From AAA044-D11 sp009705075 (GTDB taxonomy: Bacteria; Actinomycetota; Actinomycetes; Nanopelagicales; Nanopelagicaceae): a DNA stretch of 64,000 bases. A model generated the notes under the pieces. It saw only the letters and a list, made by a program, of their open reading frames with translations, was not told the origin of the DNA and made no database searches. Each line of letters starts with the position of its first letter. The stretch's first letter is position 1. Made by a program: the position numbers and the translations under genes. The stretch covers positions 124,001 through 188,000 of the forward strand of contig OZ254179.1 in the NCBI GenBank assembly GCA_965268675.1, in the 5' to 3' direction. Below are positions 14,782 through 24,036 of the stretch, in pieces.

Positions 14782-15326
14782 AGAGCGTAATTGCTGTTGC
14801 TTCACTACTTCTATTAACTTCCTGCTCAACTGGCGGCCTTTCAAGCAATAGCGAAAATGCATATGTATCTGGCAATGGCGCAGCGGTGTTGATTAAAGAG
14901 CCACTTCGAAAATTAGCGCCGAAATTATCAGGTGAAATTTTAGGAGGCGGGAAATTTACTAGCGAGATTGGCAAAGTGACTGTAGTAAATGTCTGGGCTT
15001 CCTGGTGTTCACCATGTAGAGCGGAGGCTCCAACGCTCTCCGAATTTGCAATCAAGAATCCTGATCTACAATTTGTTGGAATTCTTACAAGAGACAATCA
15101 AAGTTCAGCGTTAAGTTTTGTAAATCGATTCAAGATTAGTTATCCGACTCTTACAGATGATGCAGTTATTGCTAGCTTTCGAGGGTCACTTTCGGCCAAT
15201 GCAATTCCTACAACCTTGATAATCGATAAGAATGGCTTAGTAGCAGCGCGAATAAGTGGACAAGTAACAGTCTCAATATTGCGTGACTTATTGGAGAAAG
15301 TTTCTGGAAGTAGCATAAATGTTTAG
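14778..15326 (+). CDS. TlpA/ResA-like lipoprotein thiol-disulfide oxidoreductase
   Basis: A 182-residue membrane-anchored thioredoxin-like protein. The N terminus is a lipoprotein signal with lipobox L-T-S-C16, so Cys16 should be lipidated outside the membrane. The thioredoxin motif is W-A-S-W-C77-S-P-C80, and a cis-Pro motif A-I-P-T-T lies near 152-156. ResA-type proteins reduce the heme-binding cysteines of apocytochrome c, taking electrons from CcdA, which is the next gene with an 8-base overlap. First of four system II cytochrome c maturation genes (14778-18403). Confidence 0.9.
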   Translation: MKSVIAVASLLLLTSCSTGGLSSNSENAYVSGNGAAVLIKEPLRKLAPKLSGEILGGGKFTSEIGKVTVVNVWASWCSPCRAEAPTLSEFAIKNPDLQFVGILTRDNQSSALSFVNRFKISYPTLTDDAVIASFRGSLSANAIPTTLIIDKNGLVAARISGQVTVSILRDLLEKVSGSSINV

Positions 15327-16050
15327 CTCCTTCGTCGATTTAATTTTTGATGGCAACCTGATCATTGCTGCTGGAGTTGCAATGATTGCTGGATTAATTT
15401 CATTTGCATCTCCGTGTGTTCTTCCACTTGTTCCAGGTTATTTATCTTATGCAGCGGGTATGGTTGAAATACGCGGAAGGGGCAGAGTTGCACTTGGCTC
15501 ATTATTATTTGTTTTAGGTTTTTCACTTCTATTCATCTCATACGGCGCACTATTTGGATCACTCGGTTCCACAATTTCTAGCAATTCCAGATTGGTCTCT
15601 CTTGTCTTAGGGGTTCTTACAATCATTATGGGAGTAATTTTCCTCTTTAATCATAAGTTCTATCGGTCATTTAAGCCGGTATGGAAAGTGCGTACTGGCC
15701 TTGTCGGAGCGCCATTACTCGGACTTCTATTTGGCATTGGTTGGACTCCTTGTATTGGGCCAACACTGGGCGCAGTTCAAACCCTCTCATTCCAAGAGTC
15801 AAGCGCGCTTCGCGGAGCGATTTTGAGTGGCGCGTACTGCCTAGGTCTTGGTGCGCCTTTTATTCTTGTCGGCACTTTCTTCGACAAATCTACCCGCCTA
15901 CGAAAATACATCTCGAAGCATGGAAACTTCTTAACTTTAATTGGTGGCCTCTTTTTAATCTTAATCGGGATATTGCAAGTAACAGGCTTATGGGCTGATG
16001 TCATGAATTCACTTCGCTCTTTGATTTCAGATTTCGCGCCGGTAATTTAA
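15319..16050 (+). CDS. ccdA: Cytochrome c biogenesis protein CcdA
   Basis: A 243-residue protein with six membrane helices that passes reducing power from cytoplasmic thioredoxin to the outer-face TlpA/ResA-like protein. The two redox cysteines lie in equivalent internal repeats: F-A-S-P-C33-V-L-P and W-T-P-C145-I-G-P. Length and motif spacing are standard for short CcdA. It overlaps the preceding gene by eight bases and ends directly before resB. Confidence 0.95.
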   Translation: MFSSFVDLIFDGNLIIAAGVAMIAGLISFASPCVLPLVPGYLSYAAGMVEIRGRGRVALGSLLFVLGFSLLFISYGALFGSLGSTISSNSRLVSLVLGVLTIIMGVIFLFNHKFYRSFKPVWKVRTGLVGAPLLGLLFGIGWTPCIGPTLGAVQTLSFQESSALRGAILSGAYCLGLGAPFILVGTFFDKSTRLRKYISKHGNFLTLIGGLFLILIGILQVTGLWADVMNSLRSLISDFAPVI

Positions 16051-17508
16051 ATGGCCATAACTTCCGAACTAGATACCCGCTCTTCCTTACGCTGGCTATG
16101 GCGCCAACTTACAAGTATGCGAACGGCTCTAATCTTGCTATTACTACTAGGGCTAGCAGCTATTCCCGGCTCACTTTTCCCACAACGCTCACAGAACCCC
16201 CTGAAAGTAAGCGATTTCTTCAAAAGCAATCCAGGAACAGCAAAATTCTTAGATCAGTTAAATATGTTTGATGTTTATAGCTCGCCCTGGTTTAGCTCTA
16301 TCTACATTCTGCTATTTATCTCGCTAATTGGGTGCGTACTTCCGAGAACTTTTGAACACTTAAAGGGAATCAGGGCAAAGCCACCACTTACGCCAAAAAA
16401 TTTAAATCGCATGGAGTTCTTTACGGAAAGTGAATTTGGCTCTTTAGATAAGGCCGAGGCTTGGTTCAAAAAACACCATTTCCGAATTAGGCGGGATGCA
16501 AACTCAATTTCAGCGGAGAAAGGTTTCATGCGTGAAACTGGAAATCTTCTCTTTCACCTTTCACTAATTTTAATTTTGGTTGGAGTTGCTCTTGGTTCGC
16601 TCTTTGGAATGAAAGGAGATGCGATAATTAATGTTGGAGAAAGATTTATTAATACTCCAACATCCTATGATGTGATTTCTTATGGAAAATTGCAATCCGA
16701 AAAATCTCTATCACCATTTTCGATAACAGCTACCGACTTTAAAGCTAGCTATGAATTAAAGACTGGTGCGCCAAGTGATTACAAGCTAACAGTAAACGTT
16801 GCTAATTCAGTTGGAGGTAAAGAAGTTTCTAAAGTTGTTAGAGTTAATTCTCCCTTAACTTTTGGAACTACCAAGGTTTATCTTCAGGCAAATGGTTATT
16901 CGCCACTAGTAACCATTCGAGATAAAAGTGGCGAGATAAAATTTCAAGGAACAGTTATCTTCCTGCCACAAGATGGAAATTTAACTTCAACGGGTGCAAT
17001 CAAAGTTCCAGATATGAAACCTCAGGTAGGTTTTGTTGGATCTTTCATCCCGACTTATGCTAGAAATTCGGTGCGTGGGGCTTTCTCGACTTATCCCGAA
17101 GTTCTCGATCCACGGCTTTTGATTTCGATTTGGACTGGGGATCTCGGTCTGGATAGTGGTATTCCGCAATCCGTTTATCGTCTTGATACCTCAGTGATGA
17201 AGCGAATTGGATTAGAAACTTTAAAATTGCATGAGACAAATAATTTTGGTGAGGGCTCAATCACATTTGAAGGTTGGACGCCTTGGGTCAATCTGCAAAT
17301 TGTGAAAGACCCAGGCAAGATATACGCATTGCTCGGCGCCATCCTTGCGATTCTTGGACTCTTGGCCTCGCTATTTACAAGATCTCGTCGAATTTGGGTT
17401 AAAGAGAATTCAAATAAAACAGGTGTCGAAGTTGCAGGACTGGCAAAGAATTCAACACCAGGCCTTGAATCTGAAATTGATTCACTTGTTAAAGAGATGA
17501 GAGAGTAG
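16051..17508 (+). CDS. resB: Cytochrome c biogenesis protein ResB
   Basis: A 485-residue membrane protein with three N-terminal helices (about 25-45, 75-95 and 165-190), a large extracytoplasmic beta-rich domain (about 195-425) and a final helix (about 430-450) before a cytoplasmic tail. This layout is typical of ResB/Ccs1, which with CcsB carries heme across the membrane and attaches it to apocytochrome c. The start directly follows the ccdA stop (TAA then ATG). The c-type cytochromes it would serve are not in this window. Confidence 0.92.
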   Translation: MAITSELDTRSSLRWLWRQLTSMRTALILLLLLGLAAIPGSLFPQRSQNPLKVSDFFKSNPGTAKFLDQLNMFDVYSSPWFSSIYILLFISLIGCVLPRTFEHLKGIRAKPPLTPKNLNRMEFFTESEFGSLDKAEAWFKKHHFRIRRDANSISAEKGFMRETGNLLFHLSLILILVGVALGSLFGMKGDAIINVGERFINTPTSYDVISYGKLQSEKSLSPFSITATDFKASYELKTGAPSDYKLTVNVANSVGGKEVSKVVRVNSPLTFGTTKVYLQANGYSPLVTIRDKSGEIKFQGTVIFLPQDGNLTSTGAIKVPDMKPQVGFVGSFIPTYARNSVRGAFSTYPEVLDPRLLISIWTGDLGLDSGIPQSVYRLDTSVMKRIGLETLKLHETNNFGEGSITFEGWTPWVNLQIVKDPGKIYALLGAILAILGLLASLFTRSRRIWVKENSNKTGVEVAGLAKNSTPGLESEIDSLVKEMRE

Positions 17509-17512
17509 TCCC

Positions 17513-18403
17513 GTGACTTCAACAAATTATGCCTATCTTTCGAACTATGCGATTTATTCCGCGATGGTCTTATTTACGGTCGCATTCTTCGCACATGCTA
17601 TTGAAGTCGCTTTCTCACTTCGGAATCTAGAAGAAAAAACCAAATTTGATTTTTCTCGTACCAAGCGCAGCGGCGACATTGGTACCGTGATGATAGTTCT
17701 TGCATTTGTATTTCTACTTGCAGCCGTAATCTTCCGTGGAATTTCAGCACATCGAGTTCCTTGGGGAAATATGTATGAATTCTCAATTACAGGCGCACTA
17801 GCTTTTACCGGGGCCTACATCTTTGCGCTCTGGAAATATAAAGTTAGATGGCTTGGACTTCCAGTAGCAATAGCAGTGTTGTTAACTCTTGGAACCGCAA
17901 TTACTATTCTTTATCGTCCGAGCGCACCGCTTGTACCAGCGCTCAAGTCGACCTGGTTAGCAATACATGTATCTGCCGCGATTGTTTCTGGCGGCGTGTT
18001 TTTATTGGCAAATTGCATCGCAGCTACTTATTTAATTCTAGATCGTTACGAATCTAAAGGCGGCCGACCAACCTGGGCGCTTAAGTTGCCAACACTTGAG
18101 GCTTTAGACCAACTTACTTATCGCTTAGTTGCCTTTGTATTTCCGCTCTGGACATTTGCAGTGATTGCAGGTGCAATTTGGGCAGAGTCTGCATGGGGTC
18201 GTTATTGGGGTTGGGATCCAAAAGAGACTTGGGCTTTCATTACTTGGGTTGCATATGCGGCTTATCTACATGCGCGTGTAACTGTTGGCTGGCGCGGTCG
18301 AAAAGCAGCATGGTTATGTTTATTTGCAGGATCAACATTCTTATTTAATTACGTGTATATAAATATTTGGGGAACTGGGAAACATACTTATAGCGGGCTC
18401 TAG
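17513..18403 (+). CDS. ccsB: Cytochrome c biogenesis protein CcsB (CcsA/ResC family)
   Basis: A 296-residue protein with about eight membrane helices. The heme-handling WWD-type motif is present as W-G-R-Y-W-G-W-D-P-K-E-T-W (about 228-240), with H-V-S-A-A near 151 and Y-L-H-A-R near 252 as candidate axial histidines. It works with ResB as the system II heme lyase. GTG start four bases after resB; last gene of the maturation operon. Confidence 0.94.
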   Translation: MTSTNYAYLSNYAIYSAMVLFTVAFFAHAIEVAFSLRNLEEKTKFDFSRTKRSGDIGTVMIVLAFVFLLAAVIFRGISAHRVPWGNMYEFSITGALAFTGAYIFALWKYKVRWLGLPVAIAVLLTLGTAITILYRPSAPLVPALKSTWLAIHVSAAIVSGGVFLLANCIAATYLILDRYESKGGRPTWALKLPTLEALDQLTYRLVAFVFPLWTFAVIAGAIWAESAWGRYWGWDPKETWAFITWVAYAAYLHARVTVGWRGRKAAWLCLFAGSTFLFNYVYINIWGTGKHTYSGL

Positions 18404-18417
18404 GTAATGAGCGGGAT

Positions 18418-18672
18418 TTAGAGTTTGCGTAAGAAATCTGGATCATCATCGGGTGGAATTATTCTGCCTCTACCGCCTCGACCCTTTCCTGGATTTCGTT
18501 TTGGCCTTCCAATTACAAACCAGAGAATTGAACCAAGAGTAGAAAATAAAAAGATTAATAAGAGCCAAGCCCATTTGGGTAATTTCCGAACCTCTTCTTG
18601 AGGAGTTCGAGCACAGTCAAAGAAAGAGTAGAAGGTGAAGGCAAGAACGATAAGAGTTACCCAGAGGCGCAT
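18418..18672 (-). CDS. Small PLDc_N-like membrane protein
   Basis: An 84-residue protein with two membrane segments (about 2-18 and 33-54) and a basic Gly/Arg-rich tail (R-P-K-R-N-P-G-K-G-R-G-G-R-G-R). The segment K-W-A-W-L-L-L-I-F-L-F-S-T-L-G-S-I-L-W-F fits the PLDc_N domain often found alone in actinobacteria. No enzymatic residues are visible. It is upstream of menA on the opposite side and converges with ccsB. Confidence 0.7.
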   Translation of the reverse strand: MRLWVTLIVLAFTFYSFFDCARTPQEEVRKLPKWAWLLLIFLFSTLGSILWFVIGRPKRNPGKGRGGRGRIIPPDDDPDFLRKL

Positions 18673-18681
18673 GGTCGAAGT

Positions 18682-19551
18682 TTAAGCCTTTGCCAAAGAT
18701 AGTGCGAGAGTTATCAACAGAGATGTGAGCAGTTGAAGTTCGCCTGCTCTGCCCAGAAGAGGTATTAGCGCTGAACCTGATGCGCCAGAGCGAACTCCCT
18801 TAATCAAAGTGAATTGGTAGGGCAGGGTAGCCAAGAGTATGAGCGCTAGCGGCGTTATGAAAATGACAGAAAATGAAGTAATTAGCGCAAGCGCTAAGAG
18901 CGCAACAATAAGTCCGCGAGCCTTAGCATCACCAAGCCTTACCGCCAAAGTCTTCTTTCCCACCAATTCATCTTTGGGACGATCACGTAAATTATTTAAG
19001 CCAAGAATTGTGCATGAAAGCGCGCCCATCGGAATCGCTAGCATGAACGATTGCCAAGAAATTCTCTGGGATTGCGCAAAGTAAGAGCCCATAGTTGCAA
19101 CTAAACCAAAGAAGATGAAAACTGAAACTTCACCAAAACCGGTATATCCATATGGATTATTGCCTCCCGTGTATTTCCAGGCTGCGACTATTGCAATTGC
19201 TCCGACAATTATTAGAAGAGGTGAAGTTCTAAGTGAAAGCAGTAGGCCCGCTAGTGCTGCAAGTGCGTAGGTAAGGATTGCTGCTCTCTTAACTTGGGAT
19301 GGAGCTTTCAGACCGCTGGCAACAAGACGGATAGGACCGGTACGCACTTCGTCGGTTCCGCGAATTCCATCAGAGTAATCATTTGAGTAATTAACCGCGA
19401 TTTGCAATAACAAACCAACAGTTAGGGCTAGCAATGCATTAATCCAATTAATACTTATTCCATCGATATTAATTAGCGCCGTTCCAATTAGTACTGGCGC
19501 TATCGCGGCAGGAAGCGTCCGCGGTCTTGCACCAAGAAACCAAAACTTCAT
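18682..19551 (-). CDS. menA: 1,4-dihydroxy-2-naphthoate polyprenyltransferase
   Basis: A 289-residue UbiA-superfamily membrane enzyme with about nine helices. It joins the polyprenyl tail to dihydroxynaphthoate to give demethylmenaquinone. The first Asp-rich Mg-binding motif is N-Y-S-N-D-Y-S-D-G (about 55-63) and the second is N-N-L-R-D-R-P-K-D (about 185-193). Family features R-P-R-T-L-P-A-A at the start are clear. Its start is seven bases from the menE stop on the same strand. The tail substrate would come from the polyprenyl synthase at 41643. Confidence 0.95.
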   Translation of the reverse strand: MKFWFLGARPRTLPAAIAPVLIGTALINIDGISINWINALLALTVGLLLQIAVNYSNDYSDGIRGTDEVRTGPIRLVASGLKAPSQVKRAAILTYALAALAGLLLSLRTSPLLIIVGAIAIVAAWKYTGGNNPYGYTGFGEVSVFIFFGLVATMGSYFAQSQRISWQSFMLAIPMGALSCTILGLNNLRDRPKDELVGKKTLAVRLGDAKARGLIVALLALALITSFSVIFITPLALILLATLPYQFTLIKGVRSGASGSALIPLLGRAGELQLLTSLLITLALSLAKA

Positions 19552-19558
19552 TGTCTAA

Positions 19559-20569
19559 TCATTGCTTATTTTGGAATAACTCTGCAGCTTTGACACGGTC
19601 GGGCTTACCAATTCCTAATTTCGGAATTTCATCAACGCATAAGAATTTTTTTGGAACAAACTCTCTTCCGAGGTTATTCTCTAAAATATCGGAAATCTTA
19701 ATCCAATCTAACTTCTGATCCGAAATCAAACATAATTTATCTCCCCATTCTGGATCGGGGATTGAGGTTGCAAGAAAATTTATCTCGGGATAATTTGCCG
19801 CTAGCTCGTTCTCAATGGCGATAAGTGAAATATTTATTCCACCTGAAATGATTACATCATCAGCTCGTCCAATAACAAATACTTCATCTCCATGTATTTC
19901 GCCAAGATCGCTTGTTAAAAACCAACCATCAACAAATTTTTCCGCCCACAGTGCTTCTTGATTTTCGTACCCCATTGCAATTACCGCACCTTTAATTTTT
20001 ATCAATCCAGATTCGCTTAGGGCAAGTGAAATACCAGGAAGCGGAATGTTGTTGTAAACGCAACCACCTGAAGTTTCGGTCATTCCGTAAGTTGTGATGA
20101 CATTTATGCCTTGACGCCGCGCACTCTCTAAAATTGTCATACCAATTGCGGCGCCACCAACTAGAACAGTTTTACAATTCTGAAGGTGTTTAAGTAAATG
20201 GCTATCACTGTTTAGCGCTCGATGAAGTTGAGTTGGAACAATTGCAGTGAAATCTGCCCGCTCGTTCTCATCAACAATCTCACTTCCAAGTTGTATTGCT
20301 CTGGCTAAAACATTTAAGCCAGCAATATGATCTATTGGAAGCAGCAAAGACCAGATATCGCCCGGGACAGCCCCCACTGCAGAATTTGATAATTGCGCGG
20401 AAATTGCAATCGCCTTAGTTGAAAGTTGAACTCGTTTAGTAATTCCAGAGGAACCACTCGTGCTTACGATGACGAGAGACGGCTCTTCTTGGGTAAAGGC
20501 CGCAGAAAGGGCTTGCATCAGCTCAGCGGTTGACCGCTCCTGGCTGAGATCAATTACCGAAGTTTTCAT
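19559..20569 (-). CDS. menE: o-Succinylbenzoate-CoA ligase (short actinobacterial form)
   Basis: A 336-residue acyl-adenylate-forming enzyme that activates o-succinylbenzoate with CoA. The AMP-binding P-loop is S-T-S-G-S-S-G-I-T-K (about 36-45), followed by T-T-Y-G-M-T-E-T-S-G-G (about 158-168), T-S-D-L-G (about 217-221) and G-R-A-D-D-V-I-I-S-G-G (about 232-242). It is shorter than the 450-500 residue enzymes of E. coli or Bacillus, mostly because the N-terminal part is reduced, as in other actinobacteria. Divergent from menB; forms a unit with menA. Confidence 0.93.
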   Translation of the reverse strand: MKTSVIDLSQERSTAELMQALSAAFTQEEPSLVIVSTSGSSGITKRVQLSTKAIAISAQLSNSAVGAVPGDIWSLLLPIDHIAGLNVLARAIQLGSEIVDENERADFTAIVPTQLHRALNSDSHLLKHLQNCKTVLVGGAAIGMTILESARRQGINVITTYGMTETSGGCVYNNIPLPGISLALSESGLIKIKGAVIAMGYENQEALWAEKFVDGWFLTSDLGEIHGDEVFVIGRADDVIISGGINISLIAIENELAANYPEINFLATSIPDPEWGDKLCLISDQKLDWIKISDILENNLGREFVPKKFLCVDEIPKLGIGKPDRVKAAELFQNKQ

Positions 20570-20608
20570 GACACCCGTAGGCTATCCATATATTTTGTAG
20601 GAGGAAAT

Positions 20609-21487
20609 GTGAGTAAACCTTTTAAGCGGGAGCCAGGTAGTCGGACCATTCCAAAATGGAGTACCGGACTTGGCGGCGAAGCCTTCTCGGACATCATTTA
20701 TCAGACCGCTGAAGGAATTGCGAAGATAACAATAAATCGTCCAGAAGTCCGCAATGCATTTCGCCCACAAACCCTCTTTGAATTACAGGAAGCTTTTTCA
20801 CTGGCACGCGATGACGATTCAGTTGGGGTAATAATTTTTACCGGCGCAGGAACTGAAGCCTTCTGTTCTGGTGGCGATATAAATGTTCGTGGTGATGATG
20901 GTTATCTTGGAAACGATCCACTCGCTAAAAAAGGAATTGGACGACTAAACGTTCTTGATTTACAAATTCAAATTCGCCGATTACCAAAACCAGTTGTAGC
21001 AATGGTTGCCGGTTGGGCTGTCGGCGGCGGACATGTGTTGCATGTTGTCTGCGATTTAACAATTGCTGCGGATAATGCAAAATTTGGACAGACCGGACCA
21101 ATGGTTGGCTCATTTGATGGTGGATATGGTGCTGGGTTATTGGCCGCGCATATCGGACAGAAGAAGGCTCGCGAGATCTGGTTCTTGTGCCGGCAATACG
21201 ATGCAACCGAAGCTCTCGAAATGGGGCTAGTAAATACTGTAGTTCCTGTTGCAGAACTTGAAGCAGAAACAGTTTCATGGTGTCGCGAAATGCTTAGACA
21301 TTCACCAATGGCACTTAGATTATTAAAGGCTGGTTTAAATGCTGCTGATGATGGACTTGCTGGCGTTCAACAACTTGCCGGTGATGCAACACTCCTCTTT
21401 TACATGACCGAAGAGGGGCAAGAAGGACGCGATGCATTTAAAGAGAATCGTGAACCGAATTTCGATAAGTTTCCAAAGCGTCCTTAA
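20609..21487 (+). CDS. menB: 1,4-Dihydroxy-2-naphthoyl-CoA synthase
   Basis: A 292-residue crotonase-fold enzyme that closes the naphthoquinone ring from o-succinylbenzoyl-CoA. The crotonase core starts at about residue 28. The oxyanion-hole segments are C-S-G-G-D-I-N-V-R-G-D-D (about 90-101) and A-G-W-A-V-G-G-G-H (about 134-142), and T-G-P-M-V-G-S-F-D-G-G-Y (about 166-177) holds the conserved MenB residues. The GTG start at 20609 is fixed by an AGGAGG ribosome site seven to twelve bases upstream. First gene of a plus-strand run menB-menC-menD. Confidence 0.97.
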   Translation: MSKPFKREPGSRTIPKWSTGLGGEAFSDIIYQTAEGIAKITINRPEVRNAFRPQTLFELQEAFSLARDDDSVGVIIFTGAGTEAFCSGGDINVRGDDGYLGNDPLAKKGIGRLNVLDLQIQIRRLPKPVVAMVAGWAVGGGHVLHVVCDLTIAADNAKFGQTGPMVGSFDGGYGAGLLAAHIGQKKAREIWFLCRQYDATEALEMGLVNTVVPVAELEAETVSWCREMLRHSPMALRLLKAGLNAADDGLAGVQQLAGDATLLFYMTEEGQEGRDAFKENREPNFDKFPKRP

Positions 21488-21494
21488 TTAAAAC

Positions 21495-22484
21495 ATGTGG
21501 CACTTAGGCGAGATCTTTAACGATCTAACTATCGTTGCCATTCCTACAAGGACTAGCTTCCGCGGAATCACAGTGCGAGAAGCAGCTATTTTCCGTGGCC
21601 CAGCTGGCTGGAGTGAATTCGCACCTTTTATTGAGTACAACGAAGTCCAATCAGAGCCCTGGCTAAATGCAGCGCTAGAAGGCGCTTACAAACCCTGGCC
21701 TGAACTTAAACGTAACAAGGTTGGCGTAAATGCGACGTTACCGAAGGTAGAAATTAGTCGAGTAAATGAAATTTTAGAGAGATTTCCTGGAGCAAGAACG
21801 ATAAAGATAAAAGTTGATGATTTTGAAAAAGATAGTGAATTGGTTGAAGCCGCCTTAGATTTTAACCCAGATTTCAAGATCCGACTCGATGTAAATGGGG
21901 GATGGGATTTAGAACGAGCCCTCTTAAATCTTTACAACTACAATCTTCGTTTCGGGAAAGTATTTGAATATATCGAACAGCCTTGCTTGGAAATCTCAGA
22001 TCTAAGAAAACTCAAAGCAGAAATCCCGATGAAGATTGCTATTGACGAGTCAATTCGACAAGCACTGGACAGTGACTTTTCAGACGCACAAAATTTTGCA
22101 GATATTGCAATTATAAAATGGGCACCCTCAGGCGGAATTTCTAGGGCCAATAATTTGATCGCTCGGATTGGCTTACCAGCTGTAATTTCTAGTGCACTAG
22201 ATACTGGAATTGGAATTTCACATGGGCTTGCACTAGCAGCTACGCAGAATGATCTCACTTTGGACTGTGGGCTTGCGACCTTATCTTTGCTTGAAAGCGA
22301 TGTGGTTTTGCCAGCCTTAGAAATATCAGATGGCTTCATTACAGTAAATCGAACCGTTCCTGACGAGAAATTGTTAAGTAAGTATGCGGCTTCATCAGAC
22401 CGTAGAATTTGGTGGCAGCAGAGAATAGAGAAAATTTGGGAATCTGGTTTTGGCGAAAGGTGGCAACGTGAGCAACTCAACTGA
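21495..22484 (+). CDS. menC: o-Succinylbenzoate synthase
   Basis: A 329-residue enolase-superfamily enzyme that dehydrates SHCHC to o-succinylbenzoate. The catalytic Lys pair and metal ligands appear in order: K-I-K-V-D (about 98-102), R-L-D-V-N-G-G-W (about 133-140), E-Q-P-C (about 161-164), A-I-D-E-S (about 182-186) and I-I-K-W-A-P-S-G-G (about 207-215). The N-terminal cap (1-95) is of usual size. It starts seven bases after menB, and its last 17 bases overlap the start of menD. Confidence 0.93.
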   Translation: MWHLGEIFNDLTIVAIPTRTSFRGITVREAAIFRGPAGWSEFAPFIEYNEVQSEPWLNAALEGAYKPWPELKRNKVGVNATLPKVEISRVNEILERFPGARTIKIKVDDFEKDSELVEAALDFNPDFKIRLDVNGGWDLERALLNLYNYNLRFGKVFEYIEQPCLEISDLRKLKAEIPMKIAIDESIRQALDSDFSDAQNFADIAIIKWAPSGGISRANNLIARIGLPAVISSALDTGIGISHGLALAATQNDLTLDCGLATLSLLESDVVLPALEISDGFITVNRTVPDEKLLSKYAASSDRRIWWQQRIEKIWESGFGERWQREQLN

Positions 22485-24036
22485 TCTTGCACGTCAAACA
22501 ATTCGCAGATTAATTGAATCTGGAGTTGGTGATTTCGTTATTTCGCCGGGGTCAAGAAACGCACCACTTTCAATAGCGTTGTATGAAGCAAAAACAAAGG
22601 GGTTAATTGAGCTTCACGTTAAGTTAGATGAACGCGGAGCAGCCTTTTATGCACTGGGAATTTCTAAAGCGACAGATAAATACGTTGCAGTTATCTGCAC
22701 AAGTGGAACTGCTGCGGCCAACTTTCATCCCGCACTTCTTGAGGCCTGGCATGCAGCTAACAAATTGATCGCAATCACAGCAGACCGTCCCGAACGGCTT
22801 CGAAAGACCGGAGCAAATCAAACAACCGATCAAGTCGGATTGTTTCCCAACATAAAGAGTTATGACTTAGTTTCAGGTACTAAATTCGAATTAGCAGCGG
22901 GACCGATACATCTAAATATTCAATTTGATGAGCCGCTCCTGCCGCAAGACAGTAATGACTGGCTCTCTGGTTTAAGGATAAATCCGCAAGCACCGGTTCC
23001 AGTAAATCCAAAAACATTGAGTGTTACCGGAAATGGTGTAATTGTAATTGGCCACGATAGCGGCACTTTTTCTCGACCAGAAATTACAAAATTCATTGAA
23101 GCATCTGGTTTGCCAGTTGTTGCAGAAGATCCACTTTCTTTTGAAACCGCTGTAGGGCATGCGAGTTCTTTCTTAAGCGATGAAGTAATCCGGGGATATT
23201 TAAAACCTGATTATGTAATTGTCATCGGGAGGACGACGCTCTCACGTAGTATTAACAACTACATTGGAAGTGCAGCTAAGAGTTACGTGATTGATCCGAG
23301 AATCTCAACGATTGACACTAAGCGCACTGCAACGCAAGTCTTTTTCGAATTACCAAAATTAGAGGTCATGACTCTAAATCCATCTTGGATTTCAGATTGG
23401 CAAGAGATTTCCAGACTTACATCTGATGAACTTTCAAAAGATCAAAGTTGGTCAGAGCAAATTGCGCTTTCAACTATCAGCGCTGCGATTCCGGAAGGTT
23501 CGGCGTTCTTTGTCGGATCTTCAAGACCTATTCGAGATATCGAGGCATTTGCAAGACCGCGATCTGGAATTGAAGTTTTTGCAAATCGTGGGCTTGCTGG
23601 AATCGATGGCAATTTATCCACGATCTTTGGTATTTCCAATAACTTTGAGCGCACATATGCCGTAATTGGTGATTTAACTTTTCTTCATGATTTAACCGCT
23701 TTGTTATCACCGCCTAAAACAAATTTAACTATATTTATTATTGATAATAATGGCGGTGGCATTTTCTCGACGCTACCTCAATCAGGAGTAAATGGATTTG
23801 AAGAAATTTTTGGAACCCCCCAGAACCAAGACCTTGGAAAATTAATCTCTGGTTTTTCCATCGAAGTTAGCAAAGTGAAGACGGTATCTGATTTGAATTA
23901 TGCAATTGCAGAAAACTGGAGTGGCTTAAGGTTTGTAATTGTTGAAGTGCCGAGCCGAGTTCAGATGTCAGAAAATTTACTTAAGACTTATTCCCGAATT
24001 TCTAGCGCAGTGCGCATTGGACTTAATTTAGCCTGA
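22468..24036 (+). CDS. menD: 2-Succinyl-5-enolpyruvyl-6-hydroxy-3-cyclohexene-1-carboxylate synthase
   Basis: A 522-residue thiamine-diphosphate enzyme that joins isochorismate and 2-oxoglutarate, the first committed menaquinone step. Landmarks: S-P-G-S-R-N-A-P-L (about 26-34), the TPP-activating Glu region near 50-55, A-D-R-P-E-R-L-R (about 106-113), G-D-L-T-F-L-H-D (about 399-406) and the Mg-TPP end I-I-D-N-N-G-G-G-I-F (about 422-431). An upstream TTG at 22450 is in frame, but the GTG at 22468 is preferred: GAAAGGTGG precedes it at good spacing and the N terminus then matches the family (S-T-x-L-A-R). Its last 49 bases also code for the C terminus of the convergent menF. Confidence 0.95.
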   Translation: MSNSTDLARQTIRRLIESGVGDFVISPGSRNAPLSIALYEAKTKGLIELHVKLDERGAAFYALGISKATDKYVAVICTSGTAAANFHPALLEAWHAANKLIAITADRPERLRKTGANQTTDQVGLFPNIKSYDLVSGTKFELAAGPIHLNIQFDEPLLPQDSNDWLSGLRINPQAPVPVNPKTLSVTGNGVIVIGHDSGTFSRPEITKFIEASGLPVVAEDPLSFETAVGHASSFLSDEVIRGYLKPDYVIVIGRTTLSRSINNYIGSAAKSYVIDPRISTIDTKRTATQVFFELPKLEVMTLNPSWISDWQEISRLTSDELSKDQSWSEQIALSTISAAIPEGSAFFVGSSRPIRDIEAFARPRSGIEVFANRGLAGIDGNLSTIFGISNNFERTYAVIGDLTFLHDLTALLSPPKTNLTIFIIDNNGGGIFSTLPQSGVNGFEEIFGTPQNQDLGKLISGFSIEVSKVKTVSDLNYAIAENWSGLRFVIVEVPSRVQMSENLLKTYSRISSAVRIGLNLA